A DNA stretch of 64,000 bases from positions 2,790,001 through 2,854,000 of the forward strand of contig NZ_BBZB01000001.1 in the NCBI RefSeq assembly GCF_001269985.1, given 5' to 3'. Positions 1 through 8,855 of the stretch are shown one piece after another (positions within the stretch are counted from its first letter, which is position 1; every line of letters starts with the position of its first letter). The DNA is from Pseudoalteromonas sp. '520P1 No. 423' (lineage in GTDB: Bacteria > Pseudomonadota > Gammaproteobacteria > Enterobacterales > Alteromonadaceae). Both the position numbers and the translations under genes were made by a program. Below the pieces are notes generated by a model. That model saw only the letters and a program-made list of their open reading frames with translations. It had not been told where the DNA came from and did not search any database.

Positions 1-420
1 ATTTGCTTGCCATATACGTACCGTACATACACCATTTTGAGGTATTCGTGCGCTATCAACTAAACCAGAATTAATGGCAAATGAGCCCACTGCTGCTGTT
101 AAGTTGCCACAGTTACCGCTCCAATCTACAAATGCTTTATCTATTGCAACTTGACCAAATAAATAATCCACATCGTGATCAGCAACCGTGCTTTTCGCTA
201 AAATAACCGTTTTACTGGTACTTGATGTCGCCCCGCCCATGCCATCTGTTTGTTTACCATATGGATCAGGAGAGCCAATAACACGTAATAAAATATTATC
301 TCTCACTTCACCTGCCACTTGTGCAGCTTTTGGTAAGTCAGTTAAATTGAAAAATACACCTTTTGATGTACCACCACGCATATAAGTCGCGGGTATTTTT
401 ATTTGAGGAAGATGAGTCAT
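1..420 (-). CDS. prpF: 2-methylaconitate cis-trans isomerase PrpF (5' part; runs off the window)
   Basis: Only the N-terminal 140 codons are present; the gene continues past base 1. The start reads MTHLPQIKIPATYMRGGTSK, and the early GGTSKG glycine-rich segment followed by DPYGKQTDGMGG and SGNCGNLTAAVG is characteristic of the PrpF/DUF453 diaminopimelate-epimerase-like fold. PrpF isomerises 2-methylaconitate so that the AcnD product can be rehydrated in the methylcitrate cycle. It lies downstream of acnD on the same strand, the usual acnD-prpF pairing. The 263-bp gap to acnD holds repeats and a hairpin that could reduce its transcription relative to acnD. The family call is secure. Confidence 0.93.
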   Translation of the reverse strand, partial: MTHLPQIKIPATYMRGGTSKGVFFNLTDLPKAAQVAGEVRDNILLRVIGSPDPYGKQTDGMGGATSSTSKTVILAKSTVADHDVDYLFGQVAIDKAFVDWSGNCGNLTAAVGSFAINSGLVDSARIPQNGVCTVRIWQAN

Positions 421-441
421 TGCGCTCTCTTTTAATTTGAA

Positions 442-536
442 TTGTAAGGCTAAAGCCCTACAATAAAAAATAGAAAATTAGTTAAGCTAACTTTCTATTT
501 TAGATTTGAATAGTAAGGCTAAAGCCTCACCTACAA
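442..536. repeat. Two direct copies of a GTAAGGCTAAAGCC palindrome flanking a hairpin
   Basis: Copy 1 (442-463) and copy 2 (511-536) share AGTAAGGCTAAAGCC-like cores (TTGTAAGGCTAAAGCC and TAGTAAGGCTAAAGCC) followed by a CTACAA end. The core GGCTAAAGCC is self-complementary around AA. Between them AAAATAGAAAATTAG (467-481) pairs with CTAACTTTCTATTTT (487-501) with one mismatch around a 5-nt loop. The arrangement looks like an intercistronic REP-type unit inside the prp operon. Confidence 0.55.
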
Positions 537-610
537 TATAAAGTAATAAATTCAAATATTTTACTACTTAAAAATTGGAGTTAAATGTTTAAACGAGGAA
601 TTTTTATTTA

Positions 611-666
611 GAACAAGGCCGAAGCGCGCAATGTACAAGTGTACATGAGCACTTCGAACGCAGTTA
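611..666. repeat. REP-like imperfect hairpin between acnD and prpF
   Basis: A central 16-nt palindrome, ATGTACA-ag-TGTACAT (631-646), sits inside a longer imperfect stem that starts with CGAAG (620-624) and closes with CTTCG (652-656). It is only 18 bp beyond the acnD stop codon. It resembles short dispersed palindromes common in marine Alteromonadales and may stabilise or terminate the upstream mRNA; that role is inferred. Confidence 0.4.
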
Positions 667-683
667 TAAGTAAAAATAACCGA

Positions 684-3290
684 TTAAACGTTTGACTCTA
701 AGAAGTCTTGAGCAAATTTCTGTAATACCCCACCTGCATTATAAACAGATACTTCTTCAGCTGTATCTAAACGACACTTAACAGTGAGCTCAACTGTTTC
801 ACCAGACTTACGTGTCATAAGAACTTTCATAGCTGAACCGGGTGCTATATCACCTACAACATCATAAGTCTCTGTACCATCGATGTTATAAGTGAGGCGT
901 GTTTCACCATTTGTGAATTCAAGTGGTAATACACCCATACCAACTAAGTTAGTACGGTGAATACGTTCAAAGCCTTGCGCGACGATTACTTCAACACCGG
1001 CTAAACGTACACCTTTAGCAGCCCAATCACGTGATGACCCTTGGCCATAATCAGCGCCCGCGATGATAATTAGCGGCTGTTTACGCTCCATGTAGGTTTC
1101 AATTGCTTCCCACATACGGCTTTCTTGACCTTCAGGCTCAATACGTGCAAGTGATCCTTGCTTTATTTGCCCATTAGCATCACGACACATTTCGTTCAAC
1201 AGCTTTGGATTAGCAAACGTCGCGCGTTGAGCAGTTAAGTGATCGCCACGGTGTGTTGCATACGAGTTAAAATCAACTTCGGGTAAACCCATTTTATCTA
1301 AGTAAGCACCAGCGGCACTGTTTAACTGAATCGCATTTGACGGAGATAAATGATCTGTTGTGATATTGTCGCCCAGTACTGCAAGCGGACGCATTCCTTT
1401 CATTGTTCGCTCACCCGCTAAAGCACCTTCCCAATATGGTGGACGGCGAATATAGGTAGACATCGGACGCCATTCATATAAAGGGTCAATATCTTCTCCA
1501 TAATTTACTTTTAAATCGAACATAGGCTCATAGATTTTTTTGAATTGCTCAGGTTTTACACTTGAGTTTACAATTGCATCTATGTCTTCATCACTTGGCC
1601 AGATATCTTTTAAAGTGATATCGTTACCACTTTGATCTTGCCCTAATACATCTTTTTCAATATCAAAGCGCATCGTGCCTGCAATTGCATAAGCAACAAC
1701 AAGTGGCGGTGATGCTAAAAATGCTTGTTTTGCATAAGGGTGAATTCGACCATCAAAGTTACGGTTACCTGAAAGCACGGCAGTAGCATATAAATCACGA
1801 TCGATTACTTCTTGCTGTATCTTAGGATCAAGTGCCCCGCTCATACCGTTACAGGTTGTACATGCATAAGCAACGATGCCAAAGCCCAACTTTTCCATCT
1901 CTGGTAATAAACCTGAGTCTTCTAAATACAGTTTTGCTACTTTAGAGCCTGGTGCAAATGAAGTTTTAACCCAAGGTTTACGGTTTAAACCTAGTTCATT
2001 TGCGCGTTTTGCGACTAAACCAGCAGCAACAACATTTCTTGGATTTGAAGTATTAGTACAGCTAGTGATTGCAGCAATAATACAGGCACCATCAGGCATT
2101 TCACCTTGTGATTCTTGCGTTTTACATTCAGCTAAGTCTTTTGCAATACCTTTAAAGGCTAACTCACTTGTAGGTAATCTACGGTGTGGATTTGATGGAC
2201 CTGCCATATTGCGACATACACTTGATAAATCAAACTCAAGTACACGTTCATATTGTGCTTCAACTAAATCATCAGCCCATAAACCGGTAGTTTTTGCATA
2301 GTTTTCAACAAGCTCAACTTGCTCTGGCTCACGACCAGTAATCTTTAAATAATCAATTGTTTGCTGATCGATATAAAACATACCCGCTGATGCACCGTAT
2401 TCAGGTGTCATATTCGAGATAGTTGCACGATCGCCAATTGTTAAATTCGCTGCGCCTTCACCAAAGAATTCAAGATAAGCAGACACGACTTTTTCATTGC
2501 GTAAATATTCAGTGATCGCTAAAACAATATCTGTTGCTGTTATGCCAGGTTGGCGTTTACCTGTAAGCTTAACACCTACAATATCTGGTAGACGCATCAT
2601 AGATGGACGACCAAGCATCACTGTTTCAGCTTCAAGTCCGCCAACACCAATTGCAATAACGCCTAGCGCATCAATATGTGGTGTATGAGAATCGGTACCA
2701 ACACAGGTATCAGGATATGCAACACCATTGCGCGCTTGTACAACTGGAGACATTTTTTCTAAGTTAATTTGATGCATAATGCCGTTACCAGCAGGGATCA
2801 CATCAACATTATCAAATGCTGTTTTAGTCCACTCTATAAAATGGAATCTATCTTCATTACGTCTATCTTCAATAGCACGGTTTTTTTCAAATGCATTTTT
2901 TTCAAAACCTGCATGCTCTACAGCAACCGAGTGATCAACAATTAACTGTGTTGGGACTACAGGGTTTACTTTAGCTGGATCACCGCCCTTTTCTGCGATT
3001 GCATCACGCAACCCCGCTAAATCTACTAACGCTGTTTGACCTAAAATATCATGACACACAACACGTGCTGGATACCAAGGAAAATCTAAATCTCTTCTGC
3101 GTTCAATTAATTGCTTTAAAGAGTCGGTTAATGTTTCAGGGCTACATTTACGCACTAATTGCTCAGCTAATACTCTTGAAGTATAAGGCAGCTTTGCATA
3201 AGAACCCGGTGTGATTGCTTCGACCGCTTCTCGTGTATCATAAAAGTCTAATGTGCTATTTGGTAAGGGTTTTCGATATAAGGTATTCAT
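684..3290 (-). CDS. acnD: Fe/S-dependent 2-methylcitrate dehydratase AcnD
   Basis: An aconitase-superfamily protein of 868 residues. The [4Fe-4S] ligands are visible in SCTNTSNP near residue 410 and ACTTCNGMSG near 475. An N-terminal catalytic half is followed by a swivelling C-terminal domain with the GSSRDWAAKG motif. Length, and pairing with prpF in a prp operon, separate it from housekeeping AcnA/AcnB. AcnD dehydrates 2-methylcitrate to 2-methylaconitate, which PrpF isomerises; the pair replaces PrpD. It is the fourth gene of the operon, 127 bp after prpC. The ATG at 3290 has only a weak GGA upstream. Confidence 0.95.
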   Translation of the reverse strand: MNTLYRKPLPNSTLDFYDTREAVEAITPGSYAKLPYTSRVLAEQLVRKCSPETLTDSLKQLIERRRDLDFPWYPARVVCHDILGQTALVDLAGLRDAIAEKGGDPAKVNPVVPTQLIVDHSVAVEHAGFEKNAFEKNRAIEDRRNEDRFHFIEWTKTAFDNVDVIPAGNGIMHQINLEKMSPVVQARNGVAYPDTCVGTDSHTPHIDALGVIAIGVGGLEAETVMLGRPSMMRLPDIVGVKLTGKRQPGITATDIVLAITEYLRNEKVVSAYLEFFGEGAANLTIGDRATISNMTPEYGASAGMFYIDQQTIDYLKITGREPEQVELVENYAKTTGLWADDLVEAQYERVLEFDLSSVCRNMAGPSNPHRRLPTSELAFKGIAKDLAECKTQESQGEMPDGACIIAAITSCTNTSNPRNVVAAGLVAKRANELGLNRKPWVKTSFAPGSKVAKLYLEDSGLLPEMEKLGFGIVAYACTTCNGMSGALDPKIQQEVIDRDLYATAVLSGNRNFDGRIHPYAKQAFLASPPLVVAYAIAGTMRFDIEKDVLGQDQSGNDITLKDIWPSDEDIDAIVNSSVKPEQFKKIYEPMFDLKVNYGEDIDPLYEWRPMSTYIRRPPYWEGALAGERTMKGMRPLAVLGDNITTDHLSPSNAIQLNSAAGAYLDKMGLPEVDFNSYATHRGDHLTAQRATFANPKLLNEMCRDANGQIKQGSLARIEPEGQESRMWEAIETYMERKQPLIIIAGADYGQGSSRDWAAKGVRLAGVEVIVAQGFERIHRTNLVGMGVLPLEFTNGETRLTYNIDGTETYDVVGDIAPGSAMKVLMTRKSGETVELTVKCRLDTAEEVSVYNAGGVLQKFAQDFLESNV

Positions 3291-3417
3291 AATAAATCCA
3301 GAAAATCTATAGGGTGACGGTTATCTCGTGTTTAAAATTAACGAGAACTTCCCTATTTTTGTCGCTATTTTATAACTGTAAATAAAAACAGGCTGCAGTG
3401 GCAGCCTGTTTAAAAAT

Positions 3418-4542
3418 TTAGCGTGTTGCGATTGGTGTTACTTTACGTGGCTCACTTCCCGTATAATCGGCACTAGGGCGAATTATACGATTATTAGCAC
3501 GTTGCTCCATTACATGCGCAGCCCAACCGGTTAAGCGTGAACATACAAAGATTGGCGTAAATAACTTAGTTGGAATACCCATAAAATGATATGCAGATGC
3601 ATGGAAGAAATCAGCATTACAGAATAATTTTTTGCTATCCCACATAAACTCTTCACAAGCCACAGAGATATCGTAAAGTGAAGTATCGCCATTCTCTTGT
3701 GCTAGTTTCTTTGACCACTTTTTGATGATCACGTTACGTGGATCTGATTCGCGATAAATCGCATGACCAAATCCCATTATTTTTTCTTTACGTGCTAACA
3801 TGCCTGCCATTTTTTCTTTTGCATCAGCAGGTGAGCTGAACTTCTGGATCATATCCATTGCAGCTTCATTAGCACCACCGTGTAATGGACCACGTAATGA
3901 ACCAATAGCACCTGTTACACAAGAGAACATGTCAGATAAAGTTGACGCACAAACACGTGCTGTAAATGTAGAAGCATTAAATTCATGCTCAGCATAAAGA
4001 ATTAAAGATACATCCATTACCTTGCGATGTTGCTCAGATGGCGTTTCACCATGAAGCAATTTAAGGAAATGACCGCCTAAAGAATCTTCATCTGTTACAC
4101 AATCAATTTCAACACCATCATGTGAGAAACGGTACCAATAACACATGATTGCAGGGAAAGCGGCTAACAAACGATTAGAGGCCATTTGTTGTTGTGAAAA
4201 ATCAGTTTCAGGCTCTAAGTTACCTAAAAATGATGCACCTGTACGCATTACATCCATTGGATGTGCATCAGCAGGAATTAGTTGTAATACCTTTTTAAGT
4301 GAATCTGGTAAATCACGCATTTGCATTAATTGCGTTTTATATGCAGCCAATTGACCTTCGTTTGGTAATTCGCCGTTAAATAATAAGTAAGCCACTTCTT
4401 CAAAAGTTGCGTTATCAGCTAAGTCAGATACATCGTAACCACAGTATGTTAAGCCAGAACCTGATTTACCTACTGTACATAATGCTGTTTCGCCTGCACT
4501 TTGACCACGTAGTCCTGCACCGCTTAGTTTCTTATCACTCAT
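3418..4542 (-). CDS. prpC: 2-methylcitrate synthase PrpC
   Basis: A citrate-synthase fold protein of 374 residues from the chosen start. It condenses propionyl-CoA with oxaloacetate to 2-methylcitrate. Visible signatures are the early GSGLTYCGYDVSDLA segment, the LHGGANEAAM motif and the catalytic-histidine region GFGHAIYRESDPR near residue 257. I chose ATG at 4542 (MSDKKLSGAGLRGQ) rather than an in-frame ATG nine codons upstream. GGAG lies 7 nt before 4542, and the upstream codons are not family-like. It follows prpB by 48 bp, so co-transcription is likely. Context separates it from GltA. Confidence 0.95.
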   Translation of the reverse strand: MSDKKLSGAGLRGQSAGETALCTVGKSGSGLTYCGYDVSDLADNATFEEVAYLLFNGELPNEGQLAAYKTQLMQMRDLPDSLKKVLQLIPADAHPMDVMRTGASFLGNLEPETDFSQQQMASNRLLAAFPAIMCYWYRFSHDGVEIDCVTDEDSLGGHFLKLLHGETPSEQHRKVMDVSLILYAEHEFNASTFTARVCASTLSDMFSCVTGAIGSLRGPLHGGANEAAMDMIQKFSSPADAKEKMAGMLARKEKIMGFGHAIYRESDPRNVIIKKWSKKLAQENGDTSLYDISVACEEFMWDSKKLFCNADFFHASAYHFMGIPTKLFTPIFVCSRLTGWAAHVMEQRANNRIIRPSADYTGSEPRKVTPIATR

Positions 4543-4590
4543 TGTCTTGCTCCATAAATTTGTTATCAATTAGGTTAATTATTGTCTTTA

Positions 4591-5469
4591 TTATTTATTT
4601 TTACCTTCACTGAATAAGGCATCTAATTTTTGTTCGTAATCGTGGTAACCAAGGTAATCGTATAAATCCATGCGTGTTTGCATATTATCAACAACCGCTT
4701 TTTGGTCGCCATCTGTTAATAATGTTTTATAAACTAATTCAGCCGCTTTATTCATTGCTCTAAATGCAGATAATGGGTAAAGCACCATATCAACACCCCA
4801 CTGGCCTAGCTGTTCTTTGTTCCATAATTCTGTTTGACCAAATTCAGTAATATTTGCAAGAATTGGCACATCTAAGGCTTCAGAAAATGCACGGTAATGC
4901 TCTTGCGTTTTAATCGCTTCTGCAAAAATACCGTCGGCACCTGCAGCAACATACGCTTTAGCGCGTTCAATTGCAGCTTCTAAACCTTCTTGGGCAAATG
5001 AATCGGTGCGTGCCATAATGAAAAAATCAGGGTCAACGCGGGCATCAACTGCTGCTTTAATACGGTCAACCATTTCTTCAGTTGAAACGATTTCTTTATT
5101 AGGTCTATGACCACACCGCTTTTGCGCTACTTGATCTTCCATATGTACTGCTGCTGCACCTGCTTTTTCCATATCACGGATTGTTTTTGCAATATTAAAA
5201 GCACCGCCCCAACCTGTATCTATATCTACCATAAGCGGTAAATCACACGCAGCAGTTATTCGTTGTACATCAACAATCACATCATTTAATGAGGTCATGC
5301 CTAAATCTGGTAAACCGTATGAAGCATTTGCAACACCGCCACCTGATAAATAAATAGCTTGATGACCTAATTGTTTTGCCATCATGGCGCAATATGCATT
5401 GATAGTGCCTACAATTTGAAGTGGTGCATTAGCTTTTAATGCTTGTCTAAATTTTAATCCTGCTGACAT
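4591..5469 (-). CDS. prpB: Methylisocitrate lyase PrpB
   Basis: An isocitrate-lyase/PEP-mutase superfamily protein of 292 residues, normal for PrpB. It cleaves 2-methylisocitrate to pyruvate and succinate, the last step of the methylcitrate cycle. The catalytic-loop motif KRCGH is seen near residue 117, and Mg-binding acidic segments are visible as DIDTGWGG and HMEDQV. The start has a clear GGAG ribosome site (AGCGGAGATTAAAATG). It is the first enzyme gene after the GntR regulator, 57 bp downstream of it, and is followed by prpC. Confidence 0.96.
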   Translation of the reverse strand: MSAGLKFRQALKANAPLQIVGTINAYCAMMAKQLGHQAIYLSGGGVANASYGLPDLGMTSLNDVIVDVQRITAACDLPLMVDIDTGWGGAFNIAKTIRDMEKAGAAAVHMEDQVAQKRCGHRPNKEIVSTEEMVDRIKAAVDARVDPDFFIMARTDSFAQEGLEAAIERAKAYVAAGADGIFAEAIKTQEHYRAFSEALDVPILANITEFGQTELWNKEQLGQWGVDMVLYPLSAFRAMNKAAELVYKTLLTDGDQKAVVDNMQTRMDLYDYLGYHDYEQKLDALFSEGKNK

Positions 5470-5526
5470 TTTAATCTCCGCTGTCTTTATATCTTTTATA
5501 TTCTGTTTAATTTTAAATTTTATTTA

Positions 5527-6234
5527 TTAAGCTGGTACGGTTTCTAAATTAAATCGTGATTTAATATTTGCACCCGATGCGCCTATATGTCTTTTCATTA
5601 ATAGCTCAGCTAACTCACCATCTTTACTTTCAATGGCATTTATTATCGCAAAATGCTCATCAAACGCTTTAGATACTCGAGGTCCATTCATGCCCATTTG
5701 TACTCGAAACATACGGATCAACTGATAAAGTTCATTACATAACAAATGAATTAAGTGACTATTTTTACTGCCTTTGATAATCCGATAGTGAAAATCTAGG
5801 TCGCCTTCTTCTTGATAGTAAGACTCACCTTGTTTCACTTTTTGAGTAGACAAATGCTGATTGAGCAATGCTTTTACTTCATTGATCTCAGTCATCGTCA
5901 TATTTTCAGCAGCAAGCCTACAAGCTAAACCTTCAAGTGCCGTTCTTACTTGATATACTTCAAGTAGCTTATCTGGAGTTAATGCAACTACACGACACCC
6001 GATGTTGGCTTTACGTTCAACAAGGTGACAACTTTCTAGACGATTTAATGCTTCACGTAAGGTTGCACGGCTAACACCATGATGTTTAGCTAATTCTGCT
6101 TCAGATATTTTGCTACCTTGCGCAATATCACCTTCAACAATCGCTTGACGAATGTCGACAAAAACTTGATCTGATGCGGTTTTTATTGTGTTTATAACTT
6201 CCAACTGACACCTTTTGTCGACAATAACTTGCAT
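5527..6234 (-). CDS. GntR-family (FadR-type) regulator of the methylcitrate operon
   Basis: An N-terminal winged helix (SEAELAKHHGVSRATLREAL, about residues 40-70) is followed by an all-helical FCD ligand-binding domain with DLDFHYRI. It heads the prp operon and three TGTCGACA palindromes surround its start, so autoregulation and propionate-linked control are likely, as for the GntR-type PrpQ group. The ATG at 6234 has no visible ribosome site and overlaps an operator. A TTG at 6204 preceded by AAGGTG (6209-6214) is a credible alternative start, ten residues shorter, that would place this operator upstream of translation. The family call is sure; the start is not. Confidence 0.88.
   Translation of the reverse strand: MQVIVDKRCQLEVINTIKTASDQVFVDIRQAIVEGDIAQGSKISEAELAKHHGVSRATLREALNRLESCHLVERKANIGCRVVALTPDKLLEVYQVRTALEGLACRLAAENMTMTEINEVKALLNQHLSTQKVKQGESYYQEEGDLDFHYRIIKGSKNSHLIHLLCNELYQLIRMFRVQMGMNGPRVSKAFDEHFAIINAIESKDGELAELLMKRHIGASGANIKSRFNLETVPA
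6215..6224. promoter_or_regulatory. Operator TTGTCGACAA, copy 1 (start of gntR)
   Basis: A perfect 10-bp palindrome overlapping the first codons after the ATG at 6234, or lying just upstream of the alternative TTG start at 6204. The same core recurs at 6281 and 6343. Perfect dyads of this length are typical of FadR-subfamily GntR dimers. Confidence 0.7.
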
Positions 6235-6280
6235 TAACTATAGTCACAGAGGCATTTTAGTCAAGTTACAACAGAATGGA

Positions 6281-6290
6281 TTGTCGACAA
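6281..6290. promoter_or_regulatory. Operator TTGTCGACAA, copy 2 (prp promoter)
   Basis: Identical to copy 1, centred 66 bp away in the probable promoter of the gntR-prpBC-acnD-prpF operon. The wider match is ATTGTCGACAAT, also symmetrical. This is the likely main repression site. Confidence 0.75.
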
Positions 6291-6342
6291 TTAATTCTAA
6301 AAATAATAAATAGTGTAACCTGAGCGTTACATGGTGATTAAT

Positions 6343-6352
6343 GTGTCGACAA
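6343..6352. promoter_or_regulatory. Operator-like GTGTCGACAA, copy 3
   Basis: Nine of ten bases match copies 1 and 2, centred 62 bp beyond copy 2. The near-equal spacing (66 and 62 bp, about six helical turns) would allow looping or cooperative binding by the GntR dimer. Confidence 0.6.
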
Positions 6353-6407
6353 TGAAAGCTTGGTAGGTGAATATTTACAATTCAAATTAAATAATTATTT
6401 TAACGTT

Positions 6408-7400
6408 TTACAGCCAACCATATCTTCCCAAAACCAAATTCATCACTTCATTATTAAATGATGGTTGATTTGTATTTGTAAGAATGACAATACCATATGC
6501 ATCTTTATGACCTAATAAAGATTTTTGTAAATCAATTACAACTTTTGCCAAGTCTTCAGAGGTTGTCCATAAACCAGCTGCGGCTTATTCTGGATATATA
6601 TGATAATTACCATCAACAGCCTCATCTAGATCTATATGTCCAGAGGCTAGTTGTGCAGTTAGTTTACCTGTAACTGGTTGTTGGTAAGTACTATTGCTCA
6701 TTTCCAATATTGAAAAAATATTCTTATGCATTAAAGCTTCAAAATCATTGCCAGTTACATCAACTAACACTTGCTGTAACACGCTATACCCACCACCTGA
6801 ATATTTGTATTCCTTGCCTGGTGGTGTTTTTACTTCTATTGGTGAATAATTCACATTCTTTAAACCAAATAAACGCTGAAAATAACGTGAACCATCAAGC
6901 ACTTCAATCAAGGAAGGGATTTCTTCCTTGCTGTTATAACCAGCAAAGCCATGCACTGATAAACCACTAGTATGATTTAATAATTGCTTTACTAACACTG
7001 AACTGCTATCAGACTGATAATTGCTAGGAATTTCCCAGCTTTTTAAATATTTATTAACGGGTTGATTAATATTAATAAAGTTATTTTTGGAAAGTTTTAA
7101 GGTCGCCATGGCAGTAATAGGTTTGCTAATTGAAGCAGCTTGAAACATAGTTTGCTTATTAACTTTTATTTGTGTATTTGCATCTTTAATACCGTAAGAT
7201 TGACTCCAGAATATTTTCCTATCTTTTACAACTGAAATACTCGCACCTGGTACTTCATATTGCTTCATTAGCTGATTAATTGTGGTATCTATGTATTTAA
7301 CATTACGAAGTATTGAAGCTTGCTTTGTTTTCTCAGCCATACCATGTGCTAAAGCTTTATGCGTAAAACATAAAGCAATTATAAAAATTAGCCAATTCAT
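6408..7400 (-). pseudogene. Serine beta-lactamase/esterase-family protein, disrupted
   Basis: The first 271 codons encode a signal peptide (MNWLIFIIALCFTHKALA) and a beta-lactamase/D-Ala-D-Ala-carboxypeptidase-like domain. The SxxK motif is in AASISKPIT and a YSG motif in YKYSGGGYS. An in-frame TAA at 6585-6587 interrupts the reading frame. The same frame then continues for 57 codons with family-like sequence (GLWTTSEDLAKVV, then YGIVILTNTN) to a stop at 6408-6410. The segment that normally links these two parts is missing, so there is also an internal deletion. Probably a dead relic; a read-through or truncated product would lack the C-terminal active-site strand. Confidence 0.85.
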
Positions 7401-7441
7401 TTATAAAATTCCTTCTTTAATAAATTTTAATAATCAATTTC

Positions 7442-8668
7442 TTAACCAAAAAACCAATAACACACGCCTATTGCGGTAACGATACCTGCTAAATCCGCGA
7501 TTAAGCCACACGCTACCGCATGGCGTGTATGTTTAATGCCAACCGCACCAAAATAAACGGCTAAGACATAAAATGTGGTTTCTGTAGAGCCTTGTATGGT
7601 TGAAGCTAAACGTCCTGCAAATGAATCTGCCCCGTGGGTATTCATAGTCTCTAACATCATGGCTCTTGCTCCAGAGCCACTTAATGGTTTCATAAAAGCT
7701 GTAGGCATGGCATCTACAAAACGGGTATCACCATTAAATATAATTACAATTTGGCGCATCCAATCTAGTACGATATCTAACGCGCCACTGGCACGGAAAA
7801 CGCCTATGGCGCATAACATTGCCAGTAGATATGGAATTAAAGATATTGAGAATTCAAAACCTTGTTTAGCCCCCTCAATAAATAACTCATATACATTATG
7901 TTTTTTATAAAAAGCCCAAGATAAACACAATAAAACAAAGCTAAAAATTAAAAAGTTACTCAATACTGCTGATTGATGACTTAATACATCAGTTGCTAAT
8001 GTAGAGAAATAAACAATCAAGCTGCCTAAAACAGCAAATAACCCGCCTAAATAAGCCATCACAACTAAGTTAGTTAATTTTATTTTTTGTACCCAAGCAA
8101 CAGTCATTAAACCGACAATGGTAGAGCTAAATGTGGCAATTAAAATAGGTATAAATATATCAGTTGGACTTGCAGCTCCTTGCTGTGCACGGTAAACAAA
8201 TACGGCAATCGGAAATAAAGTCACTGAGCTGGTATTAAGTACTAAAAATAAAATTTGCGCATTGCTAGCGGTATCTTTTTTTGGATTAATAATTTGTAAG
8301 TCATGCATGGCTTTTATACCAAGGGGTGTTGCTGCATTATCAAGCCCTAAAAGATTAGCGCTTAAATTCATAGTAATAGAACCAAAAGCAGGATGATTCT
8401 TAGGTACTTCTGGCATTAATTTACTAAATAAAGGAGATAGGCCTTTTGCCAATGTATCTACCATGCCCGCTTTTTCAGCAATTTTCATAATACCAAGCCA
8501 AAAACATAAAGCGCCTATTAGTCCTATGGCGATATCAACAGACACCTTACCCATTTTAAATAATGCATCAACCATACGCTCAAACACTAAACCATCACCA
8601 CCTATCCATGTAGCCATAGCAGAAAAAAAAGCGATGATGAAAAAAGATAACCATATTCGGTTGAGCAT
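7442..8668 (-). CDS. Nucleoside-recognition (Gate) domain membrane protein, SpmA-SpmB fusion type
   Basis: A very hydrophobic protein of 408 residues with about ten predicted membrane segments. The first half resembles SpmA (NLSANLLGLDNAATPLGIKA near residues 105-125) and the second half resembles SpmB (PLSGSGARAMMLE and STIQGSTETTFYVLAVYFG). In Bacillus the two halves are separate spore-maturation proteins; the fused form is frequent in marine gammaproteobacteria, and its substrate is unknown. It sits alone on the minus strand, divergent from rsmF. No exact transport role should be assumed. Confidence 0.82.
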   Translation of the reverse strand: MLNRIWLSFFIIAFFSAMATWIGGDGLVFERMVDALFKMGKVSVDIAIGLIGALCFWLGIMKIAEKAGMVDTLAKGLSPLFSKLMPEVPKNHPAFGSITMNLSANLLGLDNAATPLGIKAMHDLQIINPKKDTASNAQILFLVLNTSSVTLFPIAVFVYRAQQGAASPTDIFIPILIATFSSTIVGLMTVAWVQKIKLTNLVVMAYLGGLFAVLGSLIVYFSTLATDVLSHQSAVLSNFLIFSFVLLCLSWAFYKKHNVYELFIEGAKQGFEFSISLIPYLLAMLCAIGVFRASGALDIVLDWMRQIVIIFNGDTRFVDAMPTAFMKPLSGSGARAMMLETMNTHGADSFAGRLASTIQGSTETTFYVLAVYFGAVGIKHTRHAVACGLIADLAGIVTAIGVCYWFFG

Positions 8669-8855
8669 AATGAGACCAAGGATTGTTATTATTAATTTTA
8701 AATATCAGTTTACTAAAGCTTTATCTTAATCAAAACACTTAAATATCGCTAATACGTTATCTATATTAAATAAAAACAATGTAAATCGCTCAACGTAAAG
8801 CTCGAGCATGGTATTATTACGCAAAATTAAGATTTAAAGTTCAGTTGAGGTTGAT

